From: Planococcus citri
Taxonomy: Eukaryota > Arthropoda > Insecta > Hemiptera > Pseudococcidae
NCBI RefSeq assembly: GCF_950023065.1
Contig: NC_088680.1
Coordinates: 70,965,350 to 71,029,349 of the forward strand
DNA length: 64,000 nucleotides
Direction of reading: 5' to 3'
Part shown: positions 44,558 to 58,463 of the stretch, piece by piece
Layout: each line of letters begins with the position of its first letter
Position numbering within the stretch: the stretch's first letter is position 1
Made by a program: the position numbers and the translations under genes
Notes under the pieces: generated by a model
The model's database searches: none
The model's input: only the letters and a program-made list of their open reading frames with translations
What the model was told of the DNA's origin: nothing

Positions 44558-47284
44558 AATTTACCAAGGTAGGGGTTCTTTTTCGAAGCAGGGGGTATAT
44601 TCTCATCCTGCAAAACGTTATGTGGGGAGCTTTGTTATTTTTTAAATTACCTGTTCGCTTAGGGAACTGGAACTCGAGAGTGTAAATTTTTCAACGTATT
44701 TTTGTGCTTGGAAATCACTCGTATAGACCTTCCTGTAAATTTTACATACCTAATGCCTACGAAAGCGAAGCTTTCAGACTGATTGATTTTTTTACTTACA
44801 TATAGATAGGTATTTTGTTATTTTTTACTGCCTCTAAAATGCTATGGGGTAAGTTCCTGTGTCGCAGAATACAAAAAAAATCAAATTTTTATATTGAATT
44901 TATTTTTATACGATATCTTTAAAATCAGTAGTTTTTGATAAGTACCTACCTAATTTGATAAACGATGTAGAAAAATTTCACGGAAGCGCAGTTTTGGTTG
45001 TGGTTTTTTGTGAAGCATATTGTTGGACACTGTGTCTAAATCAGGCTTAAGCTAGATACGAGTACTAAAATATGCTTACTGATTGAATTGCCCACAAATT
45101 GTAGCAGGCATATCAATCGCTATTCTGTTCTGTTCTGTCGGGACTAATTTGTTGAGGCGCGAGACGCGTGCTCCATGCTCCATCTTTCATATTTTCGCTG
45201 TTCCGGTCTACCGAGCACGATAATTTTGACACGGAGTACGCGTTTGCTTTCGATTAATTTTAAATCTATGTTAATGATCTCTACGTATAAGTTTTAGTTA
45301 TATCTATATAGGTACTTGTACATAGTATGTAAGAGAATTATAAGTAGGTGTAAGAATTACGAAAAGAAAAAATATCTAAGTTATTGTAATCTGTATAAAA
45401 ATTCAGATTCCTGCGCAATGACTGCGTTGAGAGGTGATAATAATCTCAAGTACCTAAAGAGTTGCCATATGTGCTCAATTTTGAGCTAAATTATGATAAG
45501 AAATTTTGCACCGACGAGACTTCATTACACGATAAATTAATAATATTGCGTAGATTTATGACGTATGTTTAATGAATTTAACCTATTAGGTGGCTTCTGA
45601 ACCTACCCATGGATATGTTGAATAGGTACCTTACAAAGTGTTGATGCTAAAGGAATGTCTTATTGAGATATTTTTTTTATTGGCAAAAAAAATTGTTGAT
45701 CCAGACAATGCTAAATTGAAAGAGCATACAGAAATACCAAAACATTGGGTGCTAAAAAAAATGTTTCAGTCATTTTTGGCGAATTTTTAAAAATCAAAAT
45801 CACACCAAATTAACTTAGGAAACTGAAATTTAGCCATTTTCAACACTCCAAATTAATTTGAAGCTGTTTTAAACTGTTTATGAGCTGTTCTGGAGCCTCC
45901 AGCATTGAAAAAAATCACAATTCTAAATTTTCAGTCCAATATTGTAAGAACGTGGAAATTTTTACGAATAAATTGTGGCCTTGAAACTATTCACACAAAT
46001 CTTGACATTTTATAAATTATCTTGAGAATTGGCAACATTGCTGGAAAATTGATTGAAACGAGCTGTACCTACATAATACTCGAACTACCGACCTAACTCG
46101 TATATTAATTTCTGCCAGTGTTAGACAATTCTGGAAGAATGCCTAGCTAAATTCCAAGTGATGGTAGGCCCACCTATAACGAGTTTTGAAAACGCGAATC
46201 GACAATTTTACTACGGAATTTTATATGTACCTACATTTTGTTTTGTTGCCAACTAATTCTAGGAAACGTATCTGGAATGAATTTTATATGTATGAGAAAA
46301 TTATACAAACTATTCATGGAAAGATTTTCGTAGAAACATAGACATACCCATTTTTTGCCATCACAGAGGTATCAACAGTATTACAAAAGATGTAAAAAAA
46401 AAAAATGAAAATTTAATGTGAAAAAAATATTTAACCATGATCCACGAGTATCAGATATAGGTATAGGTGAATAAGACGTGCAGTAAAGACAGAAAAATGG
46501 TAGGCTAATATTATTAATGCGTGAATTTTTCGTTTTACAAATAGGCTTAATTTTATAAGATAACAATAATTATTCTAGTCATGTTGTTGATATTAATTTA
46601 AATAAATATTAATTATCGACGATTAAAACGTGTTTATTTGATTACTTTACCTAACTAGATATATGTACTGGTAATAGATTATGCATAATTTTGTTTACAC
46701 AAAAGTGCATACTTATATGAATAAGTAGCTGAGAAAACCAGTTCCAGTTCTGATTGAATTATTATAGGTACCAGGTATCTGTTTTGGTTCAACTTGGTTC
46801 ACTATAAATTTATAGAGAGCCATCAACGAATTCCGGATAAAATTCATATGACGTATTATTTGAACTTTGGAGCATGGTACTGGAAAACATGGCAAAATGG
46901 CGTAAGAGTAAATTTCTTTGAATTTGAACAACAGATAAAATTTCACTGTACCTATAGTGAAGTGTTGTGACTCATGCATTTAGCCTAAGGTTCAGATTAC
47001 CTTACGTAAGTTCAGGTTAAATTTCATCATGACGCAGTTTTTGGTGAAACTTTGCACAACGAAAGTTTATCGATACCTATTTGTAAACTTGACTGGGTTT
47101 TTATAAAGGGATTTTATCATGGGTACTAAAATCCAGTAATGAGTGAGTAATTTTAGCAAAATTATTTAGTCTTGGATATGACAATAGGAATTACTGTAAC
47201 CCCCCCCCCCAATTCTCGTGGGACAACTTTTACTTCTGTTTTTCCAAAAATGCCACAAAATATGCCCAAAATTTCAACTCTATA
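44558..47284. other. 3' flank of the GMC gene, no further gene seen
   Basis: AT-rich sequence begins with the 3' UTR. AATAAA occurs at 46601-46606, though a nearer, non-canonical poly(A) site is likely. 45770-45910 has a weak family-like module (TTCTGGAGCCTCCAGC). 47165-47235 is a decayed family-2 end (ATATGACAATAGGAATTACTG followed by a C run). Confidence 0.4.
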
Positions 47285-47564
47285 TAGTCCGGCATATGAC
47301 AATAGGAGTAAATGCACCCCCCCCCACCGATCCACCGGGACAACTTTTTTCTTAAAGGGGACATCCAAAGGAACATTTTTAAAGCAAACTTGCCCAAAAA
47401 AAGTTGGCCTTACTTACAAAATGGCCGCCATTTTGGTAAGGCCAACTTTTTTTTGGGCAAGTTTGCTTTAAAATGTTCCTTAGGATGTCCCCTTTAAGAA
47501 AAAAGTTGTCCCGGAGGATCGGCGGGGGGGGGTGCAATTACTCCTATTGTCATATGCCGGACTA
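47285..47564. mobile_element. Minimal 280-bp family-2 fold-back element
   Basis: The copy consists only of the two terminal arms. It has TAGTCCGGCATATGACAATA at the left, a C run, TTAAAGGGGACATCC, and GGCCTTACTTACAAAATGGC, then turns around at CCGCCATTTTGG and repeats all of it in mirror image to ATATGCCGGACTA. All inner modules are gone. The ends are intact with TA at both borders. Confidence 0.85.
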
Positions 47565-47566
47565 AT

Positions 47567-48223
47567 ATATTTAATGAAATTTTGTAGAAATTTCTAGTTT
47601 CGAATATCTGCTGGAGGCTCCAGTAGTTTACAAATGGTCGCTGGAGGCTACAAAACAACTTGAAAGCTACCTGCAGTCGACTTTATAGCGTATTGAAATT
47701 AGTTTGCGAAGTGCATTTCGGCCTTATAACTCCATTTGATGAAATTTTGTGGAAATATCAAATTTTAAAAATCTGCTGGAAGTTGAAAAACTGCTCAAAA
47801 CCGTTTAAAACCGTTTCCAATCGGTTTGGCAGGTCGAAAATAGGGTATATACCAAATTTCAGCTTTCTAGACCAATTGGGTTAAATTTTGAGTTTTTTTC
47901 TCTCATTTTTAGCCTGACTTTGATTATAAAAAATTCACCAAAAATCGAAAAATGCACTTTGGCCCTTGAAATTATGGCTGGTGATAAATTATTACACGCT
48001 CTTTCGATCTAGCTTTGTCCAGTTCAAATAATTTCGTGTGACTCCTATGTTGGAAAGCAAAATCTGCGATTTCGGCTGATTAGTAAGGCCAACTTTTTTT
48101 TGGCAAGTTCGCTCTAAAATGTAGGTAATTTAAGATATTCTCTTTAAGAAAAAAATTGTCCCAGAAGATCGGGGGGGGGGGGGGGTGCGATTTTTCCTGT
48201 TGGCATACCAATGCTGGACTAAT
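47567..48223. mobile_element. Right half of a family-2 fold-back element
   Basis: Modules CTGCTGGAGGCTCCAG, TCGACTTTATAGCGTATTGA, AAACCGTTTCCAATCGGTTT and GCAAAATCTGCGATTTCGGC appear in right-arm order, ending in a 17-base G run and a decayed terminus GGCATACCAATGCTGGACTA. The left arm is missing or replaced by the 280-bp element next to it. Confidence 0.7.
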
Positions 48224-50150
48224 TCTTCCTATAAGTATATCATGCTATGCCATTTGGCATTTGAGAATCTCGTATCTACGTTGAAATTAAGCCTCTTCAT
48301 GTTGGTCATTGTAAAATTGGTCGACAGAGGCATGATGATTGTAGGAGTCATCACCAAAGCTGTGTAAATCATTATGAACACTGCACCAAGCACCTGTACT
48401 TAATGAAAGGAAAACGTTTGAGAAAACATTACATTCGAAGAGATCCAAGTACCCACCTAACTCATAATCAGATAGGTACTTAAAAGTGCATCGACTGCAT
48501 CTATAAAATATCTCCTCGGACGATGAATCTTCTCGTTAAAGATGTATTGAAAATGAAACTGCTGCATATTGCTATACAGCCTACGTAATGTGAAGTATAG
48601 GTAAGTAAGTGTACCTGCAACGATGACCTTAAAAACTCGCACAGGTAATTGACCATGCGTTTAATTTGAATACAATGATCGATTTTTTCATCACATGCAT
48701 GACTTGTACGTTTTTAAAAATATTTCTTCGGTCGTCATTACTTCCTCGTGTTTATGTAGCTTAGCTATAGGTACCTACCTAGTTTTTTTTTTCGCGGCGA
48801 ATACGTATACCTAACGAGGAAAAACGTCCATCATGCAGCATAACAAAATCATTTCGTAACAATTGACATTCGCTGTTACGAAATATCCGCTGCAGGTGCC
48901 TACGATTATTTTTGTTTAAGAAAAAAAATCAATGAATTTGAGGAAAATTGATTGCTCTTCGATGAAGCTTTCTCTCTTACACTACAGACACCTACCTATC
49001 TATTTTCCGCTCCTTTTTCGTTTACGATTACGAACCTAACACGAACCACAATTAATCAGGACCTAGGTAAATTGGTTCGTTAAAATAATAGAATATACCT
49101 ACCTATTTGGGTATTTGAGAGATTACATAATGTACCTACTAGGTATATGGTAATGTTGGCGATTATTATTACGTTGACGAATTATCAACATTATATTGTC
49201 GTAGAAGAGTGTACCTATTGTAGGGATTTTCTTGAAAATTTATCCATATCTAACTATTTGTGATCTGTGCTTTGTGCCATGCGTGAAAATGTGCCTGTGT
49301 AATTTTCCATGATTTGGGTATTTTATGAATCAGATATGTACGTACATAACTTGGTCTATAACGGATCGCTTTCAGTATATTTGTGAATAATTACGAGTAT
49401 ATACCTAATGTCTATCTTATGTATACAAGTAAGTACCTACGTAAGTTCAAGTACCTACATGCAAAACGTTGTACACATGCAATACATCTACCTATACCTC
49501 ATCACATTATATTGCTGTAAAAGTATGTTTGCAGCTACCTACTACCTAATTAAATACTTATTACATTGTATTTGCATTATGCTGAGATGCATCGTCCCTC
49601 ATCTCAGGCTATCAACCTGCAGAATTCACGGTCGTTATATCAGATATATGTACCTTTACCTATCTACTAGTAGAAGCACTTAAGCAACGATTCGACTTAC
49701 TTACATATGCAGATGCACGCGGTAACCTTTTTATAACTATTTCGTAATCGCAATTTTTATGCTGCACGTATACTTTATCAAATTTATGGGCCGCATACGA
49801 GCATATTGATAATTTTTACACGTTGGGGTTTACATCAACAAACCCATCGAATGAATTTAAATTAATTTCGTGATGGAATTTCGGTCTTTTTGTTTCAAAT
49901 TGAACTTGATAAAGATACAGATGAATCGGTTATTTGCATATATATTTTTAACCGTGAATAGTGCATCTGTTTAGATCTGAGAGTATAACTACCTGTCTAC
50001 ATCCTGTTAAAGTAAGTTCGAATGGGTCCATTCAGAAAAAGGCTACGAAGTTATAATCAGGCAGACAAATTTTGAAGCAGTAGGAAAAGTCCAAGTAAGA
50101 ATTAGGCAACACAAAAAGTTATGAACCTTTTTTCTTGTATTTTTCTCGGA
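48224..50150. other. AT-rich non-coding DNA, no gene seen
   Basis: There are many TACCTAC and TAGGTACC words, which recur all over the window. Short frames (48457-48642, 49408-49683) show no motif. No element ends were recognised. Confidence 0.4.
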
Positions 50151-51690
50151 AGCAGCCTTTTTTTGACCTCAAAATCAAAAATGAACTGAAAAAAACTTTT
50201 CGAAATTCGCATTTTTTAATACGTTTTCTGACTAATTTGAGGTCGCTGAATCCAAAAATGACGTTTGTTTTGCGATCAGACTCGTATTCTGCGAAATTGT
50301 CGCAAATTCTCACTGAAGCAGGGTCCCACGACACAAATGGACACCAGATTCGGAATCGGCGACCTCAAATTAGTCAAAAACTACCATTTACTCGATTTTT
50401 TTAAAAATCAAAAAAATCCAAAAAAATGCAAATGGTTTCATGCATTTTTTTGAGAAAAAAACTTTTAGTCACCAGTCGAGCTGAAAATTTGGCTAGGGGG
50501 GTTTTTGGGACGGCGAATTGATTTTCGGCGTCAGATTGTCGCCATGACGCTTACTTCTACTGGAAGTTTGCCATTTTTTGGACTCAAAATGAGCTGGAAA
50601 AAAGCTGTCAAACATTGCATTCGTAATAACGTTTTTTGACTAATTTGAGCACGCTGAATCCAAAAATGACGTTTGTTTTGCGATCGGACTCGTTTTCGGT
50701 AAAGTAGTCGCAATTTCTCATTGAAGCAGCGTCTCTCGACACAAATGGACACCAGATTCGAACTCGGCGACCTCGAATCAGTCGAAAATGACATTTTACT
50801 CGATTTTTTTGGAAATCAAAAAAATCCAAAAAATCCAAAGGGGTACCTACGTTCATACATTTTTTTGGAAAAAAAAACTTTCTGTCGTCAATCGAGCAGG
50901 AAATTGGGCTACGGGGGTTTTTTTGGACGGCGAATTCATTGCCGACGTCAGATTTTCGCCACGACGCTTCCTTCTACCGCAAATTTGCCATTTTTTGGAC
51001 TCAAAATAAAATGAAAAAAAGTTTTCAAATTTTGCATTTTTAATATCGTTTTCTGACTAATTCGAGCACGCAGAATTCAATAATGACGTTTGTTTTGCGA
51101 TCGGACTCGTTTTCGGTAAAGTAGTCGCAATTTCTCATTGAAGCAGCGTCTCTCGACACAAATGGACACCAGATTCGAACTCGGCGACCTCGAATTAGTC
51201 GAAAACGACATTTCACTCGATTTTTTTGGAAATCAAAAAAATCCAAAAAATCCAAAGGGGTACGTTCATACATTTTTTTGGAAAAAAAAACTTTCTGTCG
51301 TCAATCGAGCTGGAAATTGGGCTACGGGGGTTTTTTTGGACGGCGAATTCATTGCCGACGTCAGATTTTCGCCACGACGCTTCCTTCTACCGCAAATTTG
51401 CCATTTTTTGGACTCAAAATGACTTGAAAAAAAGTTTTGCAATTTTGAATTTTTAATCGCGTTTTCTGACTAATTTGTGCACGCTGAATCCAAAAATGAA
51501 GTTTGTTTTGCAATCGGACTCGTATTCGGCGAAATATTTGCAATTTCTGGCTGAAGAAAACCCCTACGACAAAAATGGACACCAGATTCGAACTCGGCTT
51601 GCTCGAATTAGTCGAAAACGACCCTTCACTCGATTTTTTTGAAAATCAAAAAAATCCAAAAAAAAAGTGCAAAGGAGTTACCTACCTAAG
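50150..51690. repeat. Tandem repeat, about 4 units of roughly 414 bp
   Basis: Landmarks recur at constant distance. AATGACGTTTGTTTTGCGAT lies near 50258, 50667 and 51083, with a variant near 51496. ACAAATGGACACCAGATTCG lies near 50334, 50741, 51158 and 51574. TTTTTTGGACGGCGAATTCA lies near 50925 and 51333. The middle units are the most alike, the outer ones more diverged. Each unit gives short false frames (QMDTRFELGDLE, FGNQKNPKNPKGY) but no start, splice or stop pattern of a gene. Confidence 0.8.
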
Positions 51691-54600
51691 TACCTGTAGA
51701 AAGATTAGGTACCTTCGGTTATTATAGGTGAATCGGCCTTTGGCTCAGATTTTGAAAATATTGGCAGGTTATGTTTGGAGGACTAAAAAAAGAATTTTAG
51801 AGCTGAAAAAATTTCACCCTGCTCTTTTCCCCTTCTCTCGCATGTGAAAAAACCGTGTTTATCACGTGAAAAATTCCTATTTTTCACTATGTTGACCAGA
51901 AATTTTGAAATCTCTGTGGTGTAGAGAGGAACTAGGGGGGGGGGGCAATCCATAAACATTTTTTCATTTTTTTGCACTGTTTGGTAGCCAAAAAGTCCGA
52001 AAAAAATTTCAAACAAAAAACGAAGACTGGTTTTCTCAACTTTGGCAAAACAGAACTTTGTGGCAACTTTTACAAAAAAAAGACACTTACAATTTTGGCA
52101 AAAAAATATAATATTTTTAAAATTATCAATACCTACCTATCTTGTTAATTGAATTTTTTCATCTACAATACGTACCGAATGCATATCTAAATACTTATCA
52201 ACATTTTTTCAAGATTTGTGAAAAATTTTCCACTTCAAAATTCATGAATATCAGAAAACTTGGTCACTGCTCTCTGAATACGTAACATTGCAGTGATAAA
52301 ATCTTTCCAAACAATACCTATACTTCTTCACTGAGCTGGTAGGTACAGAAAACTGCAAACAAGTACCTATATGTAATATGGCGCCGATGAGTTGCATCTT
52401 GAATTACATACAGCAACAGCTGTATGAGATGCTGTTTGTATTATGCATATAGGTAGATATCACAAAACTTGATCACACTGCGATTCATTTACCTACCAGA
52501 AAGACAAGTTGTTGTAGTGACGACGACGCTTGCGGATTGTGGAGGAAGTTGTTGCTTTTCAATAACACTGGAATGTCTATTATTGGGTCACATTTTTATA
52601 ATGTGTCGAATTACACACTATAATTTATAATTTAACGTAAATACTCGACTGATGCAGATTACTACGTGGCAAATTTGTCGTGAATTTTTAATAGATATAC
52701 GCAGCTACTTTCACTACAGATAGGTAAAGCATAATATCGTGCTGCGGAGATGGAGAAAAATAGGTACCCACTAACAGAGTGGCGCTTCGCTTCGAATGAT
52801 GTAATTTTAGTGGAAAAATTTTACTTTTGTTGAGAATCGTAATATAAGAACAAGAGGTAAGATTGGAATTAGGTGTATAGGTACTAATAGGTACATAATT
52901 GGCGTATTGTTTCGTAACTATAGCTTATTACTATAGAGCTAGACTAGATAAATTCGAGAGAAAAAAAAACGTAAAAAAAATTTAAAGAACCAAAACTAAT
53001 AGCAAATCATATTTTAGATTTTTAGGTTGCATCGAATACTTATAATAAGTACATATATGTACATTGTACATCTGTAAGTATTAAAATTACTGTACGTGTA
53101 CACTCTGTACAGTACATCTGACTGTAACTAGTATGGGTAGGTAATAGATATATTCGAATTACTGACTGACACAAGAAATCCATTAAAAAGATTTGTTTTC
53201 ATTCGAGGTAATGTTTGACACGATCTGATTTCAATTCGTCGGGTGGTTAAAGTCTTGGGCTATATGTAAGCATCACTATCAACAACCTATATCGTAGATT
53301 CAACATTTCTCTCAAATAAGAAAAAAAAACAGCAACGATAATTGTTACTTACCTGTGTACTTACTTGGTTCATCGAATAACATGTGTTTAATAAAACGAA
53401 AGCATTCTTCAAGGGTATCGTGTTTATGGTTCAAAATTTGTCACGTCTTCTCTCAGGCAAGTATAAATTGAAAAATTGCGTAAAAATCTCTTACTTTCTT
53501 CATTCTGTGACCTTTTAGGTCTAATCTTTTAATCATTTGTCGACGACTTGAGATGGGTTTGTTGTAAAATAAACGAATTACTCGAAACGGAAAAATAATT
53601 TCTATCATAATCACAAAAGCAGTTTTTTTTTCATTTAAAAAAAAAAATTTGATTTTAATATTTCTTATATTATTATTTAATTAATCTAATCATTTAATAA
53701 AGGTATGGGAAGCTAATAAAAAATTTAGAAAACTTTTAATTTAATTTATTTTTAAAATAAATCTTTTCAATTTGAAGGATTCTGATGATAAAATTATAAA
53801 AAATTCAGTACCTACATTTACATTTCATGTTATTTGCATTTATCTCAAAAGGATTTTCAAAATTCCTTTCTTTTGTTTAAAACTCTTTTTTTGTTTTGAA
53901 ACATGTACCTATAAAATGATAAAAAAGTGCAAATGTTTGAAACTTACAAAAAAAAAAAAAAAAAAAAAAACAGAAGAACTGAAAATTTTCTATTTTTATC
54001 ACTTTTTGTCGTGAAATTATTGAAATACGAACAAAAACTGATAAAAAAATTTGAAAAAACGTAATTTTTGTAAAAAAAAATCCTGTATAAAAAACATGTT
54101 TTAAACAGAGTTTGTTTAAAACTCATATAGGTAGGTGCATTTTAAAATGCATGAAACTTTTTCATCGAAATAAAAACAACTCTGCATAAAAACAGGCTCA
54201 TGCAACTACGTATCAACGTAAGATATTCCTATATTGATGGCGAAAGTGTCTGATTTTAAAATGGCAATGAGCTGACCACGTTGTTTATGGGAATAATTCA
54301 ATCTCTGTGGGTAAACGTAGGCATACTTAGTTATTACCTATACGAGCATGTGCTCGTGATAGCAAGGGCATCCGATACTCCGATAGTTTATGCATTATAA
54401 CCTATTAGAAGCTGCAATTAATACACGTCTGGTATTTAGACTTGAATTCTTGTGGGCAAATTTTAATATTTATTCCAACTCGTAAAATAATATTTTAACA
54501 CTCATACGTGTAATTCGAAATACCGTTGACTAGGCACAGTTGTGCTGAAAGTGTACCTACATATAAGAATACGTGTAGGATTATACATGGAATATTCCAG

Positions 54601-55866
54601 TAGGTATAACAGTTACGCTACTTTGAAATCTGGATGCAGAAAGATGTAAACAAGGAAGAAAGTAAAAGTAACCTTAAACTTTATACTAAGCTTGTTTATT
54701 ATTACATAATTCGTTAATACGTTTACCTACTTACTTTATTACATGCGACTGCGTAGTTTCGATTTAAATTTTGTTCTCGAATAATAACAATCCGCGAGTC
54801 TGCTTACCACATTCATCAACTCATCGTCATAATTTTCTCAGTGCGGTTTGCGGCAGACTGCACTTTTTAGTGTTATGGATGATGATTATTGTAAGATTAG
54901 GAGAAAAATGGACTATATTTAGCGAAGGATTGTTGGTTGAATTGTAAATATATTTGCTGGTTGTAAGGGGGGGTCACACTTTGTTTACAATTTTTTTAAA
55001 ATCTGAAGTTCATGCAGTGTGAAAAAAGCTTTAAACAGTTTATTAATTTTTATACCACTCTAACAAATTCGTTGCTCTCTTGCAACATAGAGCAATTTGA
55101 GTAAATTTTATTACACTTTCATTAATTTTTGCGGTGACATGAGCCATTCAATAAAATTTTAACGTTTTTTAAAAAAAAATATAAGTATTCACGATCAAAG
55201 AGAAACTTTCCGGCGGATTTCATTGATTTTTATGATACCTATTCTATTAGAAATGATACCTATTCGTGTTCAACTTTGCAATCAATTCGGAAATTTAAAA
55301 TTTACGCAATAATATGAACCTCTACCGGACATTCAAAAGTTCGGTAAGTTCTCGGTATTACAGAAATTCGAAAAATTGACGGTTTTTTTTTTTAAATTTT
55401 AAATCAAAAATCGACGATAAATGAGAAATTACTGATTTTTCTTTATTTTTTGACGATTTGTGGTATTTTTAACGTTTTTATCTATGTATGTGTTGAAGAA
55501 GTTTCAACGATGTTTTATTCAATGCTGGCTCAATTTCGTTAAATTTTACGTAAATTTCATCACTTTTTGGTAATATTCGTTGATTAATTGTTTTTTTTTT
55601 GAGTATTTTTACTTCATATTATTTTGACACGTTTTGGTACATTTTCTCGCATTTTTGACAAATGACAAATTTTTTATTTTTTATTTATTTAAGTATACCT
55701 ATACACATATTTTATTTTTTAGTTGATCTTTTACTGAATTAAGACAACTGTTATCAGTCATTGATTTCATTTATCATTGTTTTATGCTTCACAGGCACCT
55801 ATTAATCAGCACATAGAAAAAATCTCAGCGACCCAATTCAAAAATTGAAATTCCTCTTGCAGCTTT
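51691..55866. other. AT-rich intergenic DNA, no gene seen
   Basis: 4.2 kb without a believable exon. Notable are a G run of 11 at about 51937, an A run of 22 at 53948-53969, and T-rich hydrophobic false frames (53772-54126). No element ends recognised. Confidence 0.4.
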
Positions 55867-58301
55867 TAGTCCGGCATGTGACAATAGGAGTAATTGCACC
55901 CACCCCCTCGCCGATCCTCTGGGACAACTTTTTTCTTAAAGGGGACATCCTAAGGAACATTTTAAAGCAAACTTGCCCAAAAAAAAGTTGGCCTTACTTA
56001 CAAAATGGCGGCCATTTTGATTTTCAGGTCAGCCGAAATCGCAGATTTTGCGTTTCAACGTAGGACTTGCACGAACTTTTTCAAACTTTACAAAGGTAGA
56101 TCCAAAGATCATGCAAAAATTTATCACCTGTCAAAAATTCAAGCGCTAAAGTGCGTTTTTCAATTTTTGGTGAATTTTTGAAAATCAAATTTAAGCCAAA
56201 AATGAGGGAAAAAATGAAAATTTTACGAAATTGACCAAGAAAGCTGAAATTTGGAATATACCCTATTCTCGACATGCCAAATCGATTAGAAATGGTTTCA
56301 ACTCGTTTTGAGCAGTTCTGGAGCATCCAGCAGATTTTTGAAACTCGAAATGCCCACAAAATTCCATCAAATTGGAGTTGTAAAGCTAAAATTTATTCTA
56401 AAAACTGATTTCAATACGCTACGAAGTACTGCCGGTGAATTTAAAAGTCGTTTTGGAGCCTCCAGCGACTCTTTTGAAAATTCCTGAAGCCTCCAGCAAA
56501 TTTTTTTAAAACTTTTAATTTTCACAAAATTTCATTAAATGGAGATGGAAAGCTGAAATTTATTCTACACTCCAATTTTAACACCCTCTGAAGACGACTT
56601 CAGGTGGGTTCAAGTCATTTTAGAGCCTCCAGCGACATTTTTGAAAATTACTGGAGCTTCCAGTAGATTTTTAAAACTTGAAATTTCCCCGAAATTTCAT
56701 CAAACTGAGATGGAGAGTCGAATCTCATTCTGCAAACTAATTTCAATACGCTACGAAGTTGACTGCTGGTGGATTTCAAGTCGTTTTGGAGCCTCCAGCG
56801 ATTTTTCGAAAGGTTGTATGGTGTTTTTTTGGAAAATTGAAATTTTCTAAAAGTAGCTGGAAGTTTCAAAACTATTTGAAACTACCATGTAGTCTGCGAA
56901 GTAAATTTCTGCTTGCCAACTCCATTTGATAAATTAATGTTGGGGAAATTTCAAGTTTCAAAAATCTACTGGAGGCACTAGTAATTTTCAAAAAAGTCAC
57001 TGGAGGCTCTAAAATGACTTGAACCCACCCGAAGTCGTCTGCAGAGGGTGTTAAAATTAAGGAACTAAATACCAGGTATGGAAATACGCCATCTTTGCTT
57101 ATAGAAAAAATTTTTTAAGGACTCAATTCATTAATAATACCGCCAATTTATGTTATTTTTTTACTTCATATTCATTTTAATACACAAAATAAACATTTTC
57201 CCACCATTTCTTTGATTCCATTTCATTATACCTACGACTGAAATGAAAAAATCACATCACCGTCAAAACTACGAAATCTATAACCGAAAATGGCGTATTT
57301 CCATACCTTTTCGACTCTCCATCTCCATTTGATGAAATTTTGTGAAAATTTAAACTTTCAAAAATCTGCTGGAGGCTCCAGTAATTTTCAAAAAAGTCGC
57401 TGGAGGCTCTAAAATGACTTGTAGATACCCACCTGAAGTCGTCTTCAGAGGGTGTTAAAATTAGTTTGCAGAATGAGTTTCGACTCTCCATCTCAGTTTG
57501 ATAAAATTTCGGGGAAATTTCAAGTTTCAAAAATCTACTGGAGGCTCTAAAATGACTTGAACTCACCTGAAGTCGTCTTCAGAGGGTGTTAAAATTGGAG
57601 TGTAGAATAAATTTCAGCTTTCCATCTCCATTTAATGAAATTTTGTGAAAATTTAAAGTTTCAAAAATCTGCTGGAGGCTTCAGGAATTTTCAAAAAAGT
57701 TGCTGGAGGCTCCAAAACGACTTTTAAATTCACCGGCAGTACTTCGTAGCGTATTGAAATCAGTTTTTAGAATAAATTTTAGCTTTACAACTCCAATTTG
57801 ATGGAATTTTGTGGACATTTCGAGTTTCAAAAATCTGCTGGAGGCTCCAGAACTGCTCAAAACGGGTTGAAACCATTTCCAATCGATTTGGCATGTCGAG
57901 AATAGGGTATATCCCAAATTTCAGCTTTCTTGGTCAATTTGGTAAAATTTTGATTTTTTCCCCTCATTTTTGGCCTAAATTCGATTTTCAAAAATTCACC
58001 AAAAATTTAAAAACTCACTTTAGCGCTTGAATTTTTGACTGGTGATGAATTTTTGCATGATCTTTCGATCTACCTTTGTAAAGTTTGAAAAATTTCGTGC
58101 AAATCCTATGTTGAAACGCAAAATCTGTGATTTCGGCTGACCTGTCAATCAAAATGGCCGCCATTTTGTAAGTAAGGCCAACTTTTTTTGGGCAAGTTTG
58201 CTTTAAAATGTTCCTTAGGATGTCCCCTTTAAGAAAAAAGTTGTCCCGGAGAATCGGCGGGGGGGGGGGTGGAATTACTCCTATTGTCATATGCCGGACT
58301 A
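55867..58301. mobile_element. Fold-back family 2, longest complete copy, 2.4 kb
   Basis: It runs from TAGTCCGGCATGTGACAATA through to ATATGCCGGACTA, with TA at both borders. Both arms carry the C/G runs, TTAAAGGGGACATCC, CAAAATGGCGGCCATTTTG, GGTCAGCCGAAATCGCAGA and AAATCGATT(A/G)GAAA. About 1.4 kb of the centre is built from modules of about 165 bp with CTTCAGAGGGTGTTAAAATT or its complement and GGAGCCTCCAG. A 235-bp TIR element (57074-57308) has been inserted near the middle. Confidence 0.85.
57074..57308. mobile_element. 235-bp MITE-like element nested in the fold-back copy
   Basis: The perfect 19-bp inverted repeat AGGTATGGAAATACGCCAT (57074-57092) and ATGGCGTATTTCCATACCT (57290-57308) frames an AT-rich interior without coding capacity. 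The surrounding family-2 module is interrupted here when compared with its sister module at 57440-57500. Confidence 0.75.
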
Positions 58302-58463
58302 TTTCATTCTCCAAAATAAACCAAAAATTACCTACGTAAATAGATGAAAAATCAAACACCAAGGAAGAAAACGTCTTTTAATTACTTATGTATAAATGTA
58401 TCATGGTTCACTGCCTCGAAGACAATGCCCAGTTTGAAGTAATGTATAAGTTAAAGTACCTAC

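Noticed and set aside
50119..51727. Repeated frames (QMDTRFELGDLE..., FGNQKNPKNPKGY) suggesting a tandem gene family
   Set aside because: They arise from a 414-bp tandem repeat. Frames exist on both strands, overlap one another and lack introns or conserved ends.
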